From NCBI GenBank assembly GCA_023457235.1, contig JAEWMK010000082.1:1-8917 (forward strand): a DNA stretch of 8,917 nt, written 5' to 3'. Below are positions 1 through 5,927 of the stretch, piece by piece. How positions within the stretch are numbered: position 1 is the first letter of the stretch; every line of letters begins with the position of its first letter. The notes under the pieces are model-generated. The model was not told where the DNA came from. It saw nothing but the letters and a program-made list of their open reading frames with translations, and ran no database searches. This DNA is from Bacillota bacterium (GTDB lineage: Bacteria > Bacillota > Bacilli > Bacillales > Bacillaceae_J). The position numbers and the translations under genes were made by a program.

Positions 1-210
1 CTTTGATTCCCACTTTAAGCTTCGAAACAGTGAAACAGGAATCATTGGCACTTTTTGATTCCCACTTCAAGCTCCGAAACACAAAAACGGGAATCATTGA
101 CTCTCTTTGATTCCCACTTCAAGCTCGGAAACACGAAAACGGGAATCATAGTCATTGTATGATTCCCGAACCAAGCATCGAAAGCAATAAAACACTAATC
201 AAGTACCACA
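1..210. repeat. 52-bp tandem array of inverted-repeat units
   Basis: Four units repeat with an exact 52-bp period: the left arm TGATTCCC starts at 4, 56, 108 and 160. Units 1-3 share a core of about 42 nt ending in the right arm (A/G)GGAATCAT (near 37-45, 89-97, 141-149). The interior is a conserved ACTTCAAGCTCCGAAAC-like stretch, and units are separated by variable linkers of about 10 nt. Unit 4 is degenerate: it keeps TGATTCCC, CAAGC and GAAA but its right arm is reduced to AATCA at 197-201, which overlaps the selO stop codon. Because arms alternate, hairpins can form within a unit (8-bp stem, long loop) or across a linker (8-9 bp stem, short loop). The array reaches the window edge and may continue. 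Its origin is unknown. Confidence 0.85.
129..167 (-). terminator. Probable selO terminator formed by the repeat array
   Basis: On the minus strand GGGAATCAT (167-159) pairs perfectly with ATGATTCCC (149-141), giving a 9-bp stem around a 9-nt loop. It is followed by the T-rich stretch GTTTTCGTGTTT (140-129). It lies about 30 nt past the selO stop codon. The T-run is interrupted, so termination efficiency is uncertain. The neighbouring array units would give further similar hairpins in series. Confidence 0.5.
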
Positions 211-1716
211 AAAAGTTCGATATGGCACCGTTGTTGGTGCCGGTAATTCACAATACTCGTCCTGATCAGGTGAATAGGCATATGGGTCTGCCAGAACATC
301 TAGAAGACGATGCATCACAGTGTAGTCACCGTCGTTTACCGCTGCTTCCAATGCCTCTTCAACCCTATGGTTACGTGGAATTACGGCAGGGTTGCTGTGT
401 TGCATTAACTTTTGCGAATCTGATCCAGACTGCTGTTGCCTGCCACGTCTTGCCTCCCATTCTTTATACCACTTATCAAATCCAATAACCCCAGATAACC
501 CTGTGTCCTCAATTCGATCCATGGTCAATGCACGGAACGTATTCGTAAAGTCCGCACGATTATTTTTCATCAAGCTCAGTAAATCTTCAATCAGAGATTC
601 ATCCTGATCTTCTTCATTATATAGGCCAAGCTTTGCTTTCATACCTGATAACCAATGCTTATGAAAAAGCTCTGGATATTCTGATATTGCATCCTGGGCC
701 AATTGAACAGCCTGCTCCTCATCATCATGCAATAATGGCAACAGGGTTTCGGCAAATCTGGCAAGGTTCCAGCCCCCGATTGGCGGCTGATTCCCGTAGG
801 CATAACGTCCTTGCCTATCAATAGAACTAAAAACTATTGCAGGGTCATATGTATCCATGAAAGCACAAGGACCATAATCGATCGTTTCACCACTGATTGC
901 CATATTGTCAGTATTCATTACTCCATGAATAAAGCCAACCAACTGCCATTTAGCTATCAACTCTGCCTGCCGTTTAATAACCTCTTGTAATAAAAAAAGA
1001 TAGCGGTCCGCATCTGAATTTGCCCCGAAACTGGTATTAGAATCAGTAACAGTGTCAAAATCAGCACCATCAAAATGTCGCTGCAATGTATAATCCGCCA
1101 ATGCTCTAACATCCTCATCAGTTCCGAAATTGGCTGCAAACTCAAAAGTACCTACCCGTATATGACTAGAAGCTATACGAGTGACAATGGCACCAGGAAG
1201 TGCTGTTTCCCGGAATACCAACTCACCAGTTTTCACAACTGCCAAACTGCGGGTAGTCGGTATTCCAAGTGCATACATCGCCTCACTGATAATATATTCA
1301 CGGAGCATTGGACCTAATACAGCACGGCCATCTCCACCTCTTGAATAAGGTGTTCTACCTGAGCCTTTCAGCTGAATATCCAATCGTTCACCCTTGAGAC
1401 TAATATGCTCACCAAGTAAGACAGCACGGCCATCTCCTAACATCGTAAAATGACCGAATTGATGCCCGGCATACGCTTGAGCAATTGGAGAAGCACCAGC
1501 AGGAATCTTATTTCCGGCAAACACAGCAGCTCCATCATTATTATTCAGCTCCACTTCGTTCAACCCAAGTGAAGCTGCCAACGAAGAATTGAATATGACC
1601 AACTCCGGTGCGGTAACAGGATCAGGGCTTTGACTGCTATAAAACATCTTCGGTAATCGCGCATAACTATTATCAAAATTCCAACCAGCTTCAATTTTTT
1701 CATGGCTCATAGTCAT
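199..1716 (-). CDS. selO: Protein adenylyltransferase SelO (YdiU family)
   Basis: A 505-aa member of the SelO/YdiU family. These are pseudokinase-fold enzymes that bind ATP in a flipped orientation and transfer AMP to protein Ser/Thr/Tyr residues; family members are linked to redox stress. Visible landmarks are the nucleotide-binding QLKGSGRTPYSR (about 115-126, with the conserved Lys117), HGVMNTDNM (264-272, catalytic Asp/Asn) and IDYGP (279-283, the metal-binding Asp of the DFG-like position). The protein ends in FCGT, so a Cys lies third from the C-terminus, where animal SelO carries selenocysteine. Length fits the family (E. coli about 480 aa). The ATG at 1716 is chosen because AAAAGGAAG ends 4 nt upstream; an ATG at 1710 (10-nt spacing) is nearly as good. 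An in-frame TTG at 1746 has no ribosome binding site. It appears monocistronic, and no clear promoter is called. Its GC content looks a little higher than that of neighbouring genes. Confidence 0.95.
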   Translation of the reverse strand: MTMSHEKIEAGWNFDNSYARLPKMFYSSQSPDPVTAPELVIFNSSLAASLGLNEVELNNNDGAAVFAGNKIPAGASPIAQAYAGHQFGHFTMLGDGRAVLLGEHISLKGERLDIQLKGSGRTPYSRGGDGRAVLGPMLREYIISEAMYALGIPTTRSLAVVKTGELVFRETALPGAIVTRIASSHIRVGTFEFAANFGTDEDVRALADYTLQRHFDGADFDTVTDSNTSFGANSDADRYLFLLQEVIKRQAELIAKWQLVGFIHGVMNTDNMAISGETIDYGPCAFMDTYDPAIVFSSIDRQGRYAYGNQPPIGGWNLARFAETLLPLLHDDEEQAVQLAQDAISEYPELFHKHWLSGMKAKLGLYNEEDQDESLIEDLLSLMKNNRADFTNTFRALTMDRIEDTGLSGVIGFDKWYKEWEARRGRQQQSGSDSQKLMQHSNPAVIPRNHRVEEALEAAVNDGDYTVMHRLLDVLADPYAYSPDQDEYCELPAPTTVPYRTFCGT

Positions 1717-1811
1717 TAAACTTCCTTTTATTCTTATTTCACACAAAATTAGTATTCATAATATATCCCTAATTATGCTTTTACCCTAAAATATTAAAAT
1801 TAAACTGCAAA

Positions 1812-1841
1812 AAAACCTTCGCAAGGAAGGTTTTAATTTTT
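1812..1841 (-). terminator. Terminator of the small membrane protein gene
   Basis: AAAACCTTC (1812-1820) and GAAGGTTTT (1826-1834) form a perfect 9-bp stem around the 5-nt loop GCAAG. Read on the minus strand the hairpin is followed by a run of T (1815-1809), as expected for an intrinsic terminator about 18 nt after the stop codon at 1852. It separates this transcription unit from selO. The plus-strand side (AATTTTTAA) could also support weak termination in the other direction. Confidence 0.85.
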
Positions 1842-1851
1842 AAGAATTTAT

Positions 1852-2139
1852 TTATATTTTTCCTTTAATATCCATCGCATACTTAATCATTACAGCAAGA
1901 CCGCCTATAAAGTAGAAAATTAAGAGGACCCAGCCTGTAGGATCGATCGACATCATTGACCAAAGAATATTTAATGGAAGAACGTAGTATACGATATCTT
2001 TTAAATAATTCAGAACAATTGATGGACTGAATGTTCCCGTCCAAAAAGATTTAAAAAATGCTAAGAGAAAATCAATAATCATTAGTCCAAATACAGCCAA
2101 CATCATATAATTAGACATGCTCGCAGCAGTAAATTCCAT
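1852..2139 (-). CDS. Small three-helix membrane protein, holin-like topology
   Basis: A 95-aa, strongly hydrophobic protein that I cannot assign to a named family. Three membrane segments are visible: about residues 11-29, 48-64 and 70-86. A short polar loop with an Asp (IDF, D23) sits within the first, and the C-terminal tail is Lys-rich (KYAMDIKGKI). There is no signal peptidase site. Size, three helices and a charged tail resemble small phage-type holins or toxin-secretion holins, but that is a topology argument only, and no lysin or phage gene lies nearby. The ATG at 2139 is supported by AAGGTGG with a 9-nt spacing. The gene starts 76 nt after the SDR gene, with no obvious terminator between them, and is followed by a strong terminator. 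It may therefore be the last gene of the tetR-SDR operon or have its own promoter near the palindrome at 2154-2180. Confidence 0.75.
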   Translation of the reverse strand: MEFTAASMSNYMMLAVFGLMIIDFLLAFFKSFWTGTFSPSIVLNYLKDIVYYVLPLNILWSMMSIDPTGWVLLIFYFIGGLAVMIKYAMDIKGKI

Positions 2140-2153
2140 ACATCATCACCACC

Positions 2154-2180
2154 TTTTTACATTCTATGCATTTGTAAAAA
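2154..2180. promoter_or_regulatory. Palindrome just upstream of the small membrane protein gene
   Basis: TTTTTACA (2154-2161) and TGTAAAAA (2173-2180) are perfect 8-bp inverted arms separated by 11 nt that include ATGCAT. The element lies immediately upstream of the AAGGTGG ribosome binding site of the gene starting at 2139. It lacks the GC-rich stem and T-run of a terminator, so an operator or a leader hairpin is more likely. On the minus strand CATAGAAT occurs inside the spacer; this resembles the -10 of the sporulation sigma factors E/K, but no convincing -35 was found. Confidence 0.35.
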
Positions 2181-2215
2181 GACAGGTGATGACAAGTTAT
2201 ATAAAAATTTTCATA

Positions 2216-3154
2216 TTAGGTTAAACTACGAAGCATATAATCTATTGTTTGTTTTATCCCGTCTTGATAAGGTGTTTTAGGTATACATTTGATCGTCTGT
2301 TCAAGCTTCCCTCCATCCAAAACAACCGGGTCCTCTGTTAAATACAACATTTCCACAACTTCTTTCATGTTTTTATTAAATAATCCTAGAAACTTTACCA
2401 TCCCTTTTGTTACCGTGCCTACCTTTTTGCTATAGCCGGTATGTTCACACAAGATGTCTACAATTTCATCCCCTGATATCACGCCACTGCCTGGTATATT
2501 CCAATTCTGCCCGTAAGCTGAATCATGGAGTGCCAGTTCTACTAAGGCTTTTGCTCCATCCGGAGTAAAAATGTACTCTCTTGCAATTTTCTTATCTCCC
2601 ACGAATAATGCTTTTTTGTTTTTTATTACGCCTTCAAAAGTGTAATTTAGTATTGTATTTGTGGCATTCGGGCCATAAAAATCAGGAAAATGAGCAATTA
2701 AGAAAGGAAGGTCCGATTGTTTTACCATTATCTCAAGCTGCAAGCGAATGTTTCCTTTTTTCGTATGGGGCTTTTTCGGAGTATCCTCCGTAACTAAGTG
2801 ACCCGGGTTGCTTCCATAAGCATAGATGTTATCTACCAAAACAAGCTTTGCATTCGCGTGTTTCGCTGTTTCCAAAATATTTTTCATAACAATATGCAAT
2901 TTTTGCTCCCACTCAGAATACGGTATATTCATCGCTTGAAAAATCGTATCTACTCCGGCCGAAGCCTCCTTCAAACTCTCCAAATCGAAAACATCACCGG
3001 ATTTGATCGTGACCCCCGCATTATCCTGAAAAAGCTTTTGAAGTTTTTCCTTTCCACGGGCAAAAGCAACTACTTCAATTCCTCTTTGCGCCAATTCCTT
3101 TACAATTGAATACCCCATTCCACCTGAAGCTCCAAGTACTAATACCTTTTTCAT
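2216..3154 (-). CDS. Atypical/extended SDR, NAD(P)-dependent epimerase-like protein
   Basis: A 312-aa protein of the NAD(P)-binding Rossmann, extended SDR type (NAD-dependent epimerase/dehydratase or NmrA-like). The N-terminus holds the dinucleotide-binding GASGGMG (8-14) after a hydrophobic first strand. GDVFD (53-57) fits the adenine-contacting position, NIYAYG (109-114) the usual strand-5 segment, and FPDFYGP (156-162) the conserved extended-SDR loop. The usual catalytic YxxxK is not visible: the aligned region HTKKGNIRLQLE (130-141) offers Lys and Arg where Tyr and Lys are expected. It may therefore be a redox sensor or an atypical reductase rather than a sugar epimerase; the substrate is unknown. 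The ATG at 3154 follows a very strong GGGAGG with 7-nt spacing. It lies 49 nt downstream of tetR, and an operator-like palindrome fills the gap, so repression by that TetR is likely. Confidence 0.85.
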   Translation of the reverse strand: MKKVLVLGASGGMGYSIVKELAQRGIEVVAFARGKEKLQKLFQDNAGVTIKSGDVFDLESLKEASAGVDTIFQAMNIPYSEWEQKLHIVMKNILETAKHANAKLVLVDNIYAYGSNPGHLVTEDTPKKPHTKKGNIRLQLEIMVKQSDLPFLIAHFPDFYGPNATNTILNYTFEGVIKNKKALFVGDKKIAREYIFTPDGAKALVELALHDSAYGQNWNIPGSGVISGDEIVDILCEHTGYSKKVGTVTKGMVKFLGLFNKNMKEVVEMLYLTEDPVVLDGGKLEQTIKCIPKTPYQDGIKQTIDYMLRSLT

Positions 3155-3171
3155 ATACTTTCCTCCCTTTA

Positions 3172-3190
3172 ATTAACCATTGGTCAATAA
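3172..3190. promoter_or_regulatory. TetR operator-like site upstream of the SDR gene
   Basis: ATTAACCATTGGTCAATAA contains a 15-bp near-palindrome, TTAACCA-T-TGGTCAA (3173-3187). It is 17/19 identical to the site at 3802-3820 in front of tetR. It overlaps the candidate -10 (3187-3192) and the expected start of the SDR promoter, the usual position for TetR-family repression. The palindrome and the duplication are seen directly; binding is inferred. Confidence 0.75.
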
Positions 3191-3215
3191 TACTCAAAAA
3201 AAATTATTTCCTTAA
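3187..3215 (-). promoter_or_regulatory. Candidate promoter of the SDR gene
   Basis: On the minus strand TTAAGG (3215-3210) and TATTAT (3192-3187) are separated by exactly 17 nt. The -10 is good (5/6) but the -35 is weak (3/6) and lies in the last codons and stop of tetR. The operator-like palindrome overlaps the -10. Read-through from the tetR promoter is an alternative source of transcription. Confidence 0.4.
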
Positions 3216-3779
3216 CATAGCTCTTAAAATAAAATTCACATGTGTTTCTGCTAAGAGGCGCACATCTTCGTATGTTTGACCGCTTCTGCAATAATGGGAA
3301 ACAAGCCCGTGTAAGGAAAGAAACACAGACCAAATCTCAGTTAAAGTTACTTGGTTTCCACACAAAGAGTATATGGCTTTTGCAAATTTCTCATAACTTA
3401 GATTTGGCTCCTGCTGCTGACAACTTCTCACTTCTTCGTCTTTTATAAGAAACATAATTTCATAATGACTTTGATGTGTTAGACCAAACTCGATAAATCC
3501 TAAGAAAACCTCCTTGAGCTTATTTTCCGGATCTAAAGGCTTTTTCATGATGTCTTCAAGCGTCTGATCAAGTAAGAAAAAATCAGCCTTCACGAGCTCA
3601 TAAAACAAATCTGCCTTATTCTTAAAATGATAATAAATTGCTCCGTGACTATAGCCCAAGGCCTTTGAAATTTGCCTCATTGACACATGTTCATAGCCAT
3701 TCTTCATAAACAATTCCCGAGCTGTATCCATTATGATTTCACGTGTAAGTTCTTGTTCTACTGCTTTTCTTGGTGACAT
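3204..3779 (-). CDS. TetR/AcrR-family transcriptional regulator
   Basis: A 191-aa protein with the standard TetR layout. The N-terminal DNA-binding domain (about 11-60) has helix 1 TREIIMDTARELFMKNGYE and then the helix-turn-helix VSMRQISKALGYSHGAIYYHF (about 32-52), which carries the family-typical GAIYYHFKNKADLF. The C-terminal all-helical part (about 65-190) is divergent and gives no ligand clue; it contains several Cys and His residues. The ATG at 3779 is preceded by GAGGGA at 5-6 nt. Its promoter at 3822-3850 carries an operator-like palindrome across the start site, and a twin site sits before the downstream SDR gene. It most likely represses itself and the SDR gene and is released by a small molecule, perhaps one handled by the SDR protein. 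The ligand is unknown. Confidence 0.93.
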   Translation of the reverse strand: MSPRKAVEQELTREIIMDTARELFMKNGYEHVSMRQISKALGYSHGAIYYHFKNKADLFYELVKADFFLLDQTLEDIMKKPLDPENKLKEVFLGFIEFGLTHQSHYEIMFLIKDEEVRSCQQQEPNLSYEKFAKAIYSLCGNQVTLTEIWSVFLSLHGLVSHYCRSGQTYEDVRLLAETHVNFILRAMLRK

Positions 3780-3801
3780 TTTTATCCCTCATCAAAATTT
3801 T

Positions 3802-3820
3802 ATTAACCACTGTTCAATAA
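3802..3820. promoter_or_regulatory. TetR operator-like site in the tetR promoter
   Basis: ATTAACCACTGTTCAATAA has an imperfect palindrome, TTAACCA-C-TGTTCAA (3803-3817), and matches the SDR-upstream site at 3172-3190 at 17 of 19 positions. It begins 1 nt past the -10 (3822-3827) of the tetR promoter and covers the expected transcription start, consistent with autorepression. Confidence 0.75.
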
Positions 3821-3821
3821 C

Positions 3822-3850
3822 AATATATCACGTTCGGCAATATTTGCCAA
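3822..3850 (-). promoter_or_regulatory. Promoter of tetR
   Basis: On the minus strand TTGGCA (3850-3845) and TATATT (3827-3822) are separated by 17 nt, each close to the sigma-A consensus (5/6). An inverted repeat GGCAA-N3-TTGCC (3836-3848) overlaps the spacer and -35 and could be a second regulatory site or the weak end hairpin of the upstream gene, whose stop is at 3854. Confidence 0.7.
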
Positions 3851-3853
3851 TTG

Positions 3854-4357
3854 TCAATTTTTATTATTTTTTTCCCAATAATCGTAAATAGCTTCTTTTA
3901 TTACTTCGGCTACATCCTTACTTTTTTGCTTTTTCAGCCATTCAACTTGATCTATTGGTAAAGTTAACTTTAAAGTAACCTTTTCATTCGGCATTTCATA
4001 TTTTCTTATTTCCTCTAACGTGATTCCTTCTTCTATATTCGGAAATGAAAGGTCATTCTCATTTACTACTTGAAGATCATAGTATTCATTAACATCACTT
4101 ATCTCACAAAAAAGATTTAGCTGCGGCAATCCACCTGATAGACTTTTTAAATTCATATAGGCGGTTATCATTCTGCCATCCTGTAATTCTATTTCAACAA
4201 TTAAGTTTTCTTCATTTCGATATTTTTTAACGACAACTTCACTAACAATGATATCCAAGTCTAAGGTGTAACCTGAACTAGACTCCAGAATATAAATAGC
4301 GCTATTAAATATATGAATATCTTCACCATCAATTTTTACAGCTTTAACGTTAATCAT
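3854..4357 (-). CDS. Uncharacterised protein with C-terminal ribbon-helix-helix-like segment
   Basis: A 167-aa soluble protein that I do not recognise. Residues about 1-100 alternate hydrophobic and polar residues in short beta-strand-like runs (for example LDLDIIVSEVVVKKY and LIVEIELQDGRMITAYMNL). An acidic linker (about 98-123) follows. Residues 125-164 read as a short strand (EKVTLKLTLP) followed by two helices (IDQVEWLKKQ and KDVAEVIKEAIYDYW), the pattern of MetJ/Arc/CopG ribbon-helix-helix domains. If so, it may bind DNA as a dimer, with the N-terminal part serving sensing or oligomerisation. The ATG at 4357 is chosen for the strong GGGAGGGAG just upstream; an in-frame TTG at 4441 has no comparable site. 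It lies 74 nt upstream of tetR with no good terminator between, so read-through is possible. Function unknown. Confidence 0.8.
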   Translation of the reverse strand: MINVKAVKIDGEDIHIFNSAIYILESSSGYTLDLDIIVSEVVVKKYRNEENLIVEIELQDGRMITAYMNLKSLSGGLPQLNLFCEISDVNEYYDLQVVNENDLSFPNIEEGITLEEIRKYEMPNEKVTLKLTLPIDQVEWLKKQKSKDVAEVIKEAIYDYWEKNNKN

Positions 4358-4458
4358 ATTCTTTGCTCCCTCCCATACATTATTTCGACAAATAACAGCA
4401 ATAACCTGTATATAATCTGGACTTTTTAAGTAACTTAACAAAGAAATTATATTTTGAT

Positions 4459-4486
4459 TTTATATATATCAATATAGTACTTACAA
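4459..4486 (-). promoter_or_regulatory. Candidate leftward promoter of the RHH-like gene
   Basis: On the minus strand TTGTAA (4486-4481) and TATAAA (4464-4459) are 16 nt apart, about 100 nt before the chosen start. The region is very AT-rich, so several alternative pairings exist and this one is only the best I see. Two direct copies of TCAATATA (4469-4476 and 4492-4499) flank and overlap it and could be binding sites for a small dimeric regulator. Confidence 0.3.
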
Positions 4487-4508
4487 ATATTTCAATATAA
4501 TAATTTGT

Positions 4509-4537
4509 TTCACAATTTCTAATATTCATGTTAAAAT
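4509..4537 (+). promoter_or_regulatory. sigma-A-type promoter of sstT
   Basis: TTCACA (4509-4514, 5/6 to consensus), a 17-nt spacer and TAAAAT (4532-4537, 5/6), with the extended -10 dinucleotide TG one base before the -10. The predicted start near 4544 leaves a leader of about 75 nt before the sstT ATG at 4619. Confidence 0.75.
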
Positions 4538-4551
4538 AAGTGTAAATTTCT

Positions 4552-4578
4552 TGTGAACATTTGTCTTCACACGGTGAA
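4552..4578 (+). promoter_or_regulatory. Overlapping dyads in the sstT leader
   Basis: TGTGAA (4552-4557) and TTCACA (4566-4571) form a 6-bp dyad with an 8-nt spacer. TTCAC (4566-4570) can instead pair with GTGAA (4574-4578) across a 3-nt loop. The two pairings exclude each other. The segment lies about 10-35 nt after the predicted transcription start, a position suited to an operator or a leader RNA switch. The arms are short, so chance occurrence is possible. Confidence 0.3.
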
Positions 4579-4618
4579 ATGGCTGTATTTTCTAATAATT
4601 ATTTTTGGAGGGAAGTCG

Positions 4619-5857
4619 ATGAAGGATTTAATTCGCAAGTGGAACCAAATCAGCCTAGTAAAACGAATTCTTATTGGTATTATTATTGGTATTATCCTAG
4701 CTGTTACGATTCCAGATGCAGTAAAATGGATCACAATTTTTGGATCCTTATTTGTAGGTGCATTAAAGGCGGTTGCACCAGTACTAGTATTATTCCTAGT
4801 TATGTCGGCTATTTCGAAACATAGAAGTGGTCAGCAAACGAATATGAAATCCATCCTTGGCCTTTATGCAATTGGTACATTCCTAGCTGGCTTAACAGCA
4901 GTTGTTGCAAGCTTTCTTTTCCCTGTTAGTTTAACTCTTACTACCGGCGCAGAAGGCGTAACCCCTCCTAGCGGTATCGCAGAGGTACTTAAAACATTAC
5001 TGTTTAATGTAGTTGACAACCCTGTAAATGCTTTAATGAACGCTAACTATATCGGCATTTTAACTTGGGCTGTTGTTTTAGGTATTGCTTTGAGACATGC
5101 TTCTGATTCTACAAAGGACATGCTTTCCAACTTTTCCGATGCCATTTCTCAATTGGTTAAATGGGTTATTAGTTTGGCACCACTTGGAATCATGGGTCTT
5201 GTTTTCGACGCTATTGTTACAAGCGGACTTTCTGCTTTACTTGATTACGGAAAACTATTATTAGTTTTACTCGGATGCATGTTCTTTATTGCATTAGTTG
5301 TTAATCCAATTATAGTTTATGTGAATACTCGTTCCAACCCATATCCACTTGTGTTCCAATGTTTAAGGGAAAGTGGAATTACAGCATTCTTTACACGTAG
5401 CTCAGCTGCTAACATTCCGGTTAACATGAGTTTATGTGAAAAACTTAAACTAGATAAAGATACGTATTCAGTTTCTATTCCATTAGGTGCTACAATCAAT
5501 ATGGCTGGTGCAGCTGTTACGATTGCAGTCTTAACACTTGCTGCTGTTCATACTCTTGGCATTAAAGTGGATCTTGCTACTGCGGTAATCCTGTCAGTTT
5601 TATCAGCCATCTCTGCTGCAGGTGCTTCAGGTGTTGCTGGAGGTTCATTGTTATTAATTCCTTTAGCATGTAGTTTATTCGGAATTCCAAACGATATTGC
5701 AATGCAGGTCGTTGGTGTTGGTTTCATCATCGGTGTTTTACAAGACTCATGTGAAACTGCACTTAATTCATCTTCTGACGTACTTTTTACAGCAACTGCA
5801 GAATACGCTAAGAAGCGTAAAGAAGGAAAAGGAATTGTTAGTAAAAAGACTGCGTAA
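4619..5857 (+). CDS. sstT: Serine/threonine:Na+ symporter SstT
   Basis: A 412-aa DAACS-family (dicarboxylate/amino acid:cation symporter) protein, matching E. coli SstT in length (414 aa) and sequence character. It imports L-serine and L-threonine with Na+. It starts with a short amphipathic segment and a first membrane helix (ILIGIIIGIILAVTIP) and continues with many helices. The serine-rich re-entrant loop TRSSAANIPVN (259-269) and the cation-site region ATINMAGAA (291-299) are the clearest family marks. QDSCETALNSSSD near the C-terminus fits the second re-entrant loop and substrate helix. The ATG at 4619 has GGAGGG 6 nt upstream; an in-frame GTG at 4553 would place a leader before the conserved N-terminus and lacks a site. 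It is transcribed from the promoter at 4509 and followed by a strong terminator. Confidence 0.95.
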   Translation: MKDLIRKWNQISLVKRILIGIIIGIILAVTIPDAVKWITIFGSLFVGALKAVAPVLVLFLVMSAISKHRSGQQTNMKSILGLYAIGTFLAGLTAVVASFLFPVSLTLTTGAEGVTPPSGIAEVLKTLLFNVVDNPVNALMNANYIGILTWAVVLGIALRHASDSTKDMLSNFSDAISQLVKWVISLAPLGIMGLVFDAIVTSGLSALLDYGKLLLVLLGCMFFIALVVNPIIVYVNTRSNPYPLVFQCLRESGITAFFTRSSAANIPVNMSLCEKLKLDKDTYSVSIPLGATINMAGAAVTIAVLTLAAVHTLGIKVDLATAVILSVLSAISAAGASGVAGGSLLLIPLACSLFGIPNDIAMQVVGVGFIIGVLQDSCETALNSSSDVLFTATAEYAKKRKEGKGIVSKKTA

Positions 5858-5883
5858 ACCATTTCCGTTATTATAAAATTATA

Positions 5884-5927
5884 AAAAACCCATTTACAAT
5901 ACAGATGTTTGTAAGTGGGTTTTTCTT
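5884..5927 (+). terminator. Strong terminator between sstT and the EamA gene
   Basis: Arms 5884-5899 and 5909-5924 pair over 16 bp with a single U-G wobble, around a 9-nt loop. The GC core is ACCCA/TGGGT, and the T-run 5920-5924 closes it. It lies 26 nt past the sstT stop and 15 nt before the EamA start codon at 5943. Any transcript of the EamA gene starting upstream must pass through it. The A-rich left flank also allows function on the opposite strand. Confidence 0.9.

Noticed and set aside
1..210. CRISPR array
   Set aside because: The conserved part is about 42 nt and the variable linkers only about 10 nt, too short for spacers. The units are internally palindromic, and there is no cas gene or leader nearby.
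159..1317. Plus-strand open frames inside selO (for example 159-488, 392-607, 633-824 and 1075-1317)
   Set aside because: They lie antisense to a well-conserved gene, have no ribosome binding sites and encode low-complexity, Cys/His-rich sequences typical of antisense frames.
1717..1746. TTG at 1746 as the selO start
   Set aside because: No ribosome binding site precedes it, whereas the ATG at 1716 has AAAAGGAAG just upstream and gives the normal family N-terminus.
4358..4441. Longer form of the RHH-like protein from TTG at 4441
   Set aside because: A strong GGGAGGGAG site directly precedes the ATG at 4357, and the added residues show no domain-like pattern.
4552..4571. CRP-type site in the sstT leader
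   Set aside because: The arms TGTGA and TCACA are 10 nt apart instead of 6, and Bacillota generally lack CRP control of this kind.
4553..4618. GTG at 4553 as the sstT start
   Set aside because: It lies only about 10 nt after the predicted transcription start and has no ribosome binding site. The ATG at 4619 has GGAGGG and matches the family N-terminus.
4544..4618. T-box or metabolite riboswitch upstream of sstT
   Set aside because: The leader is too short and shows no T-box sequence, specifier loop or terminator/antiterminator pair.
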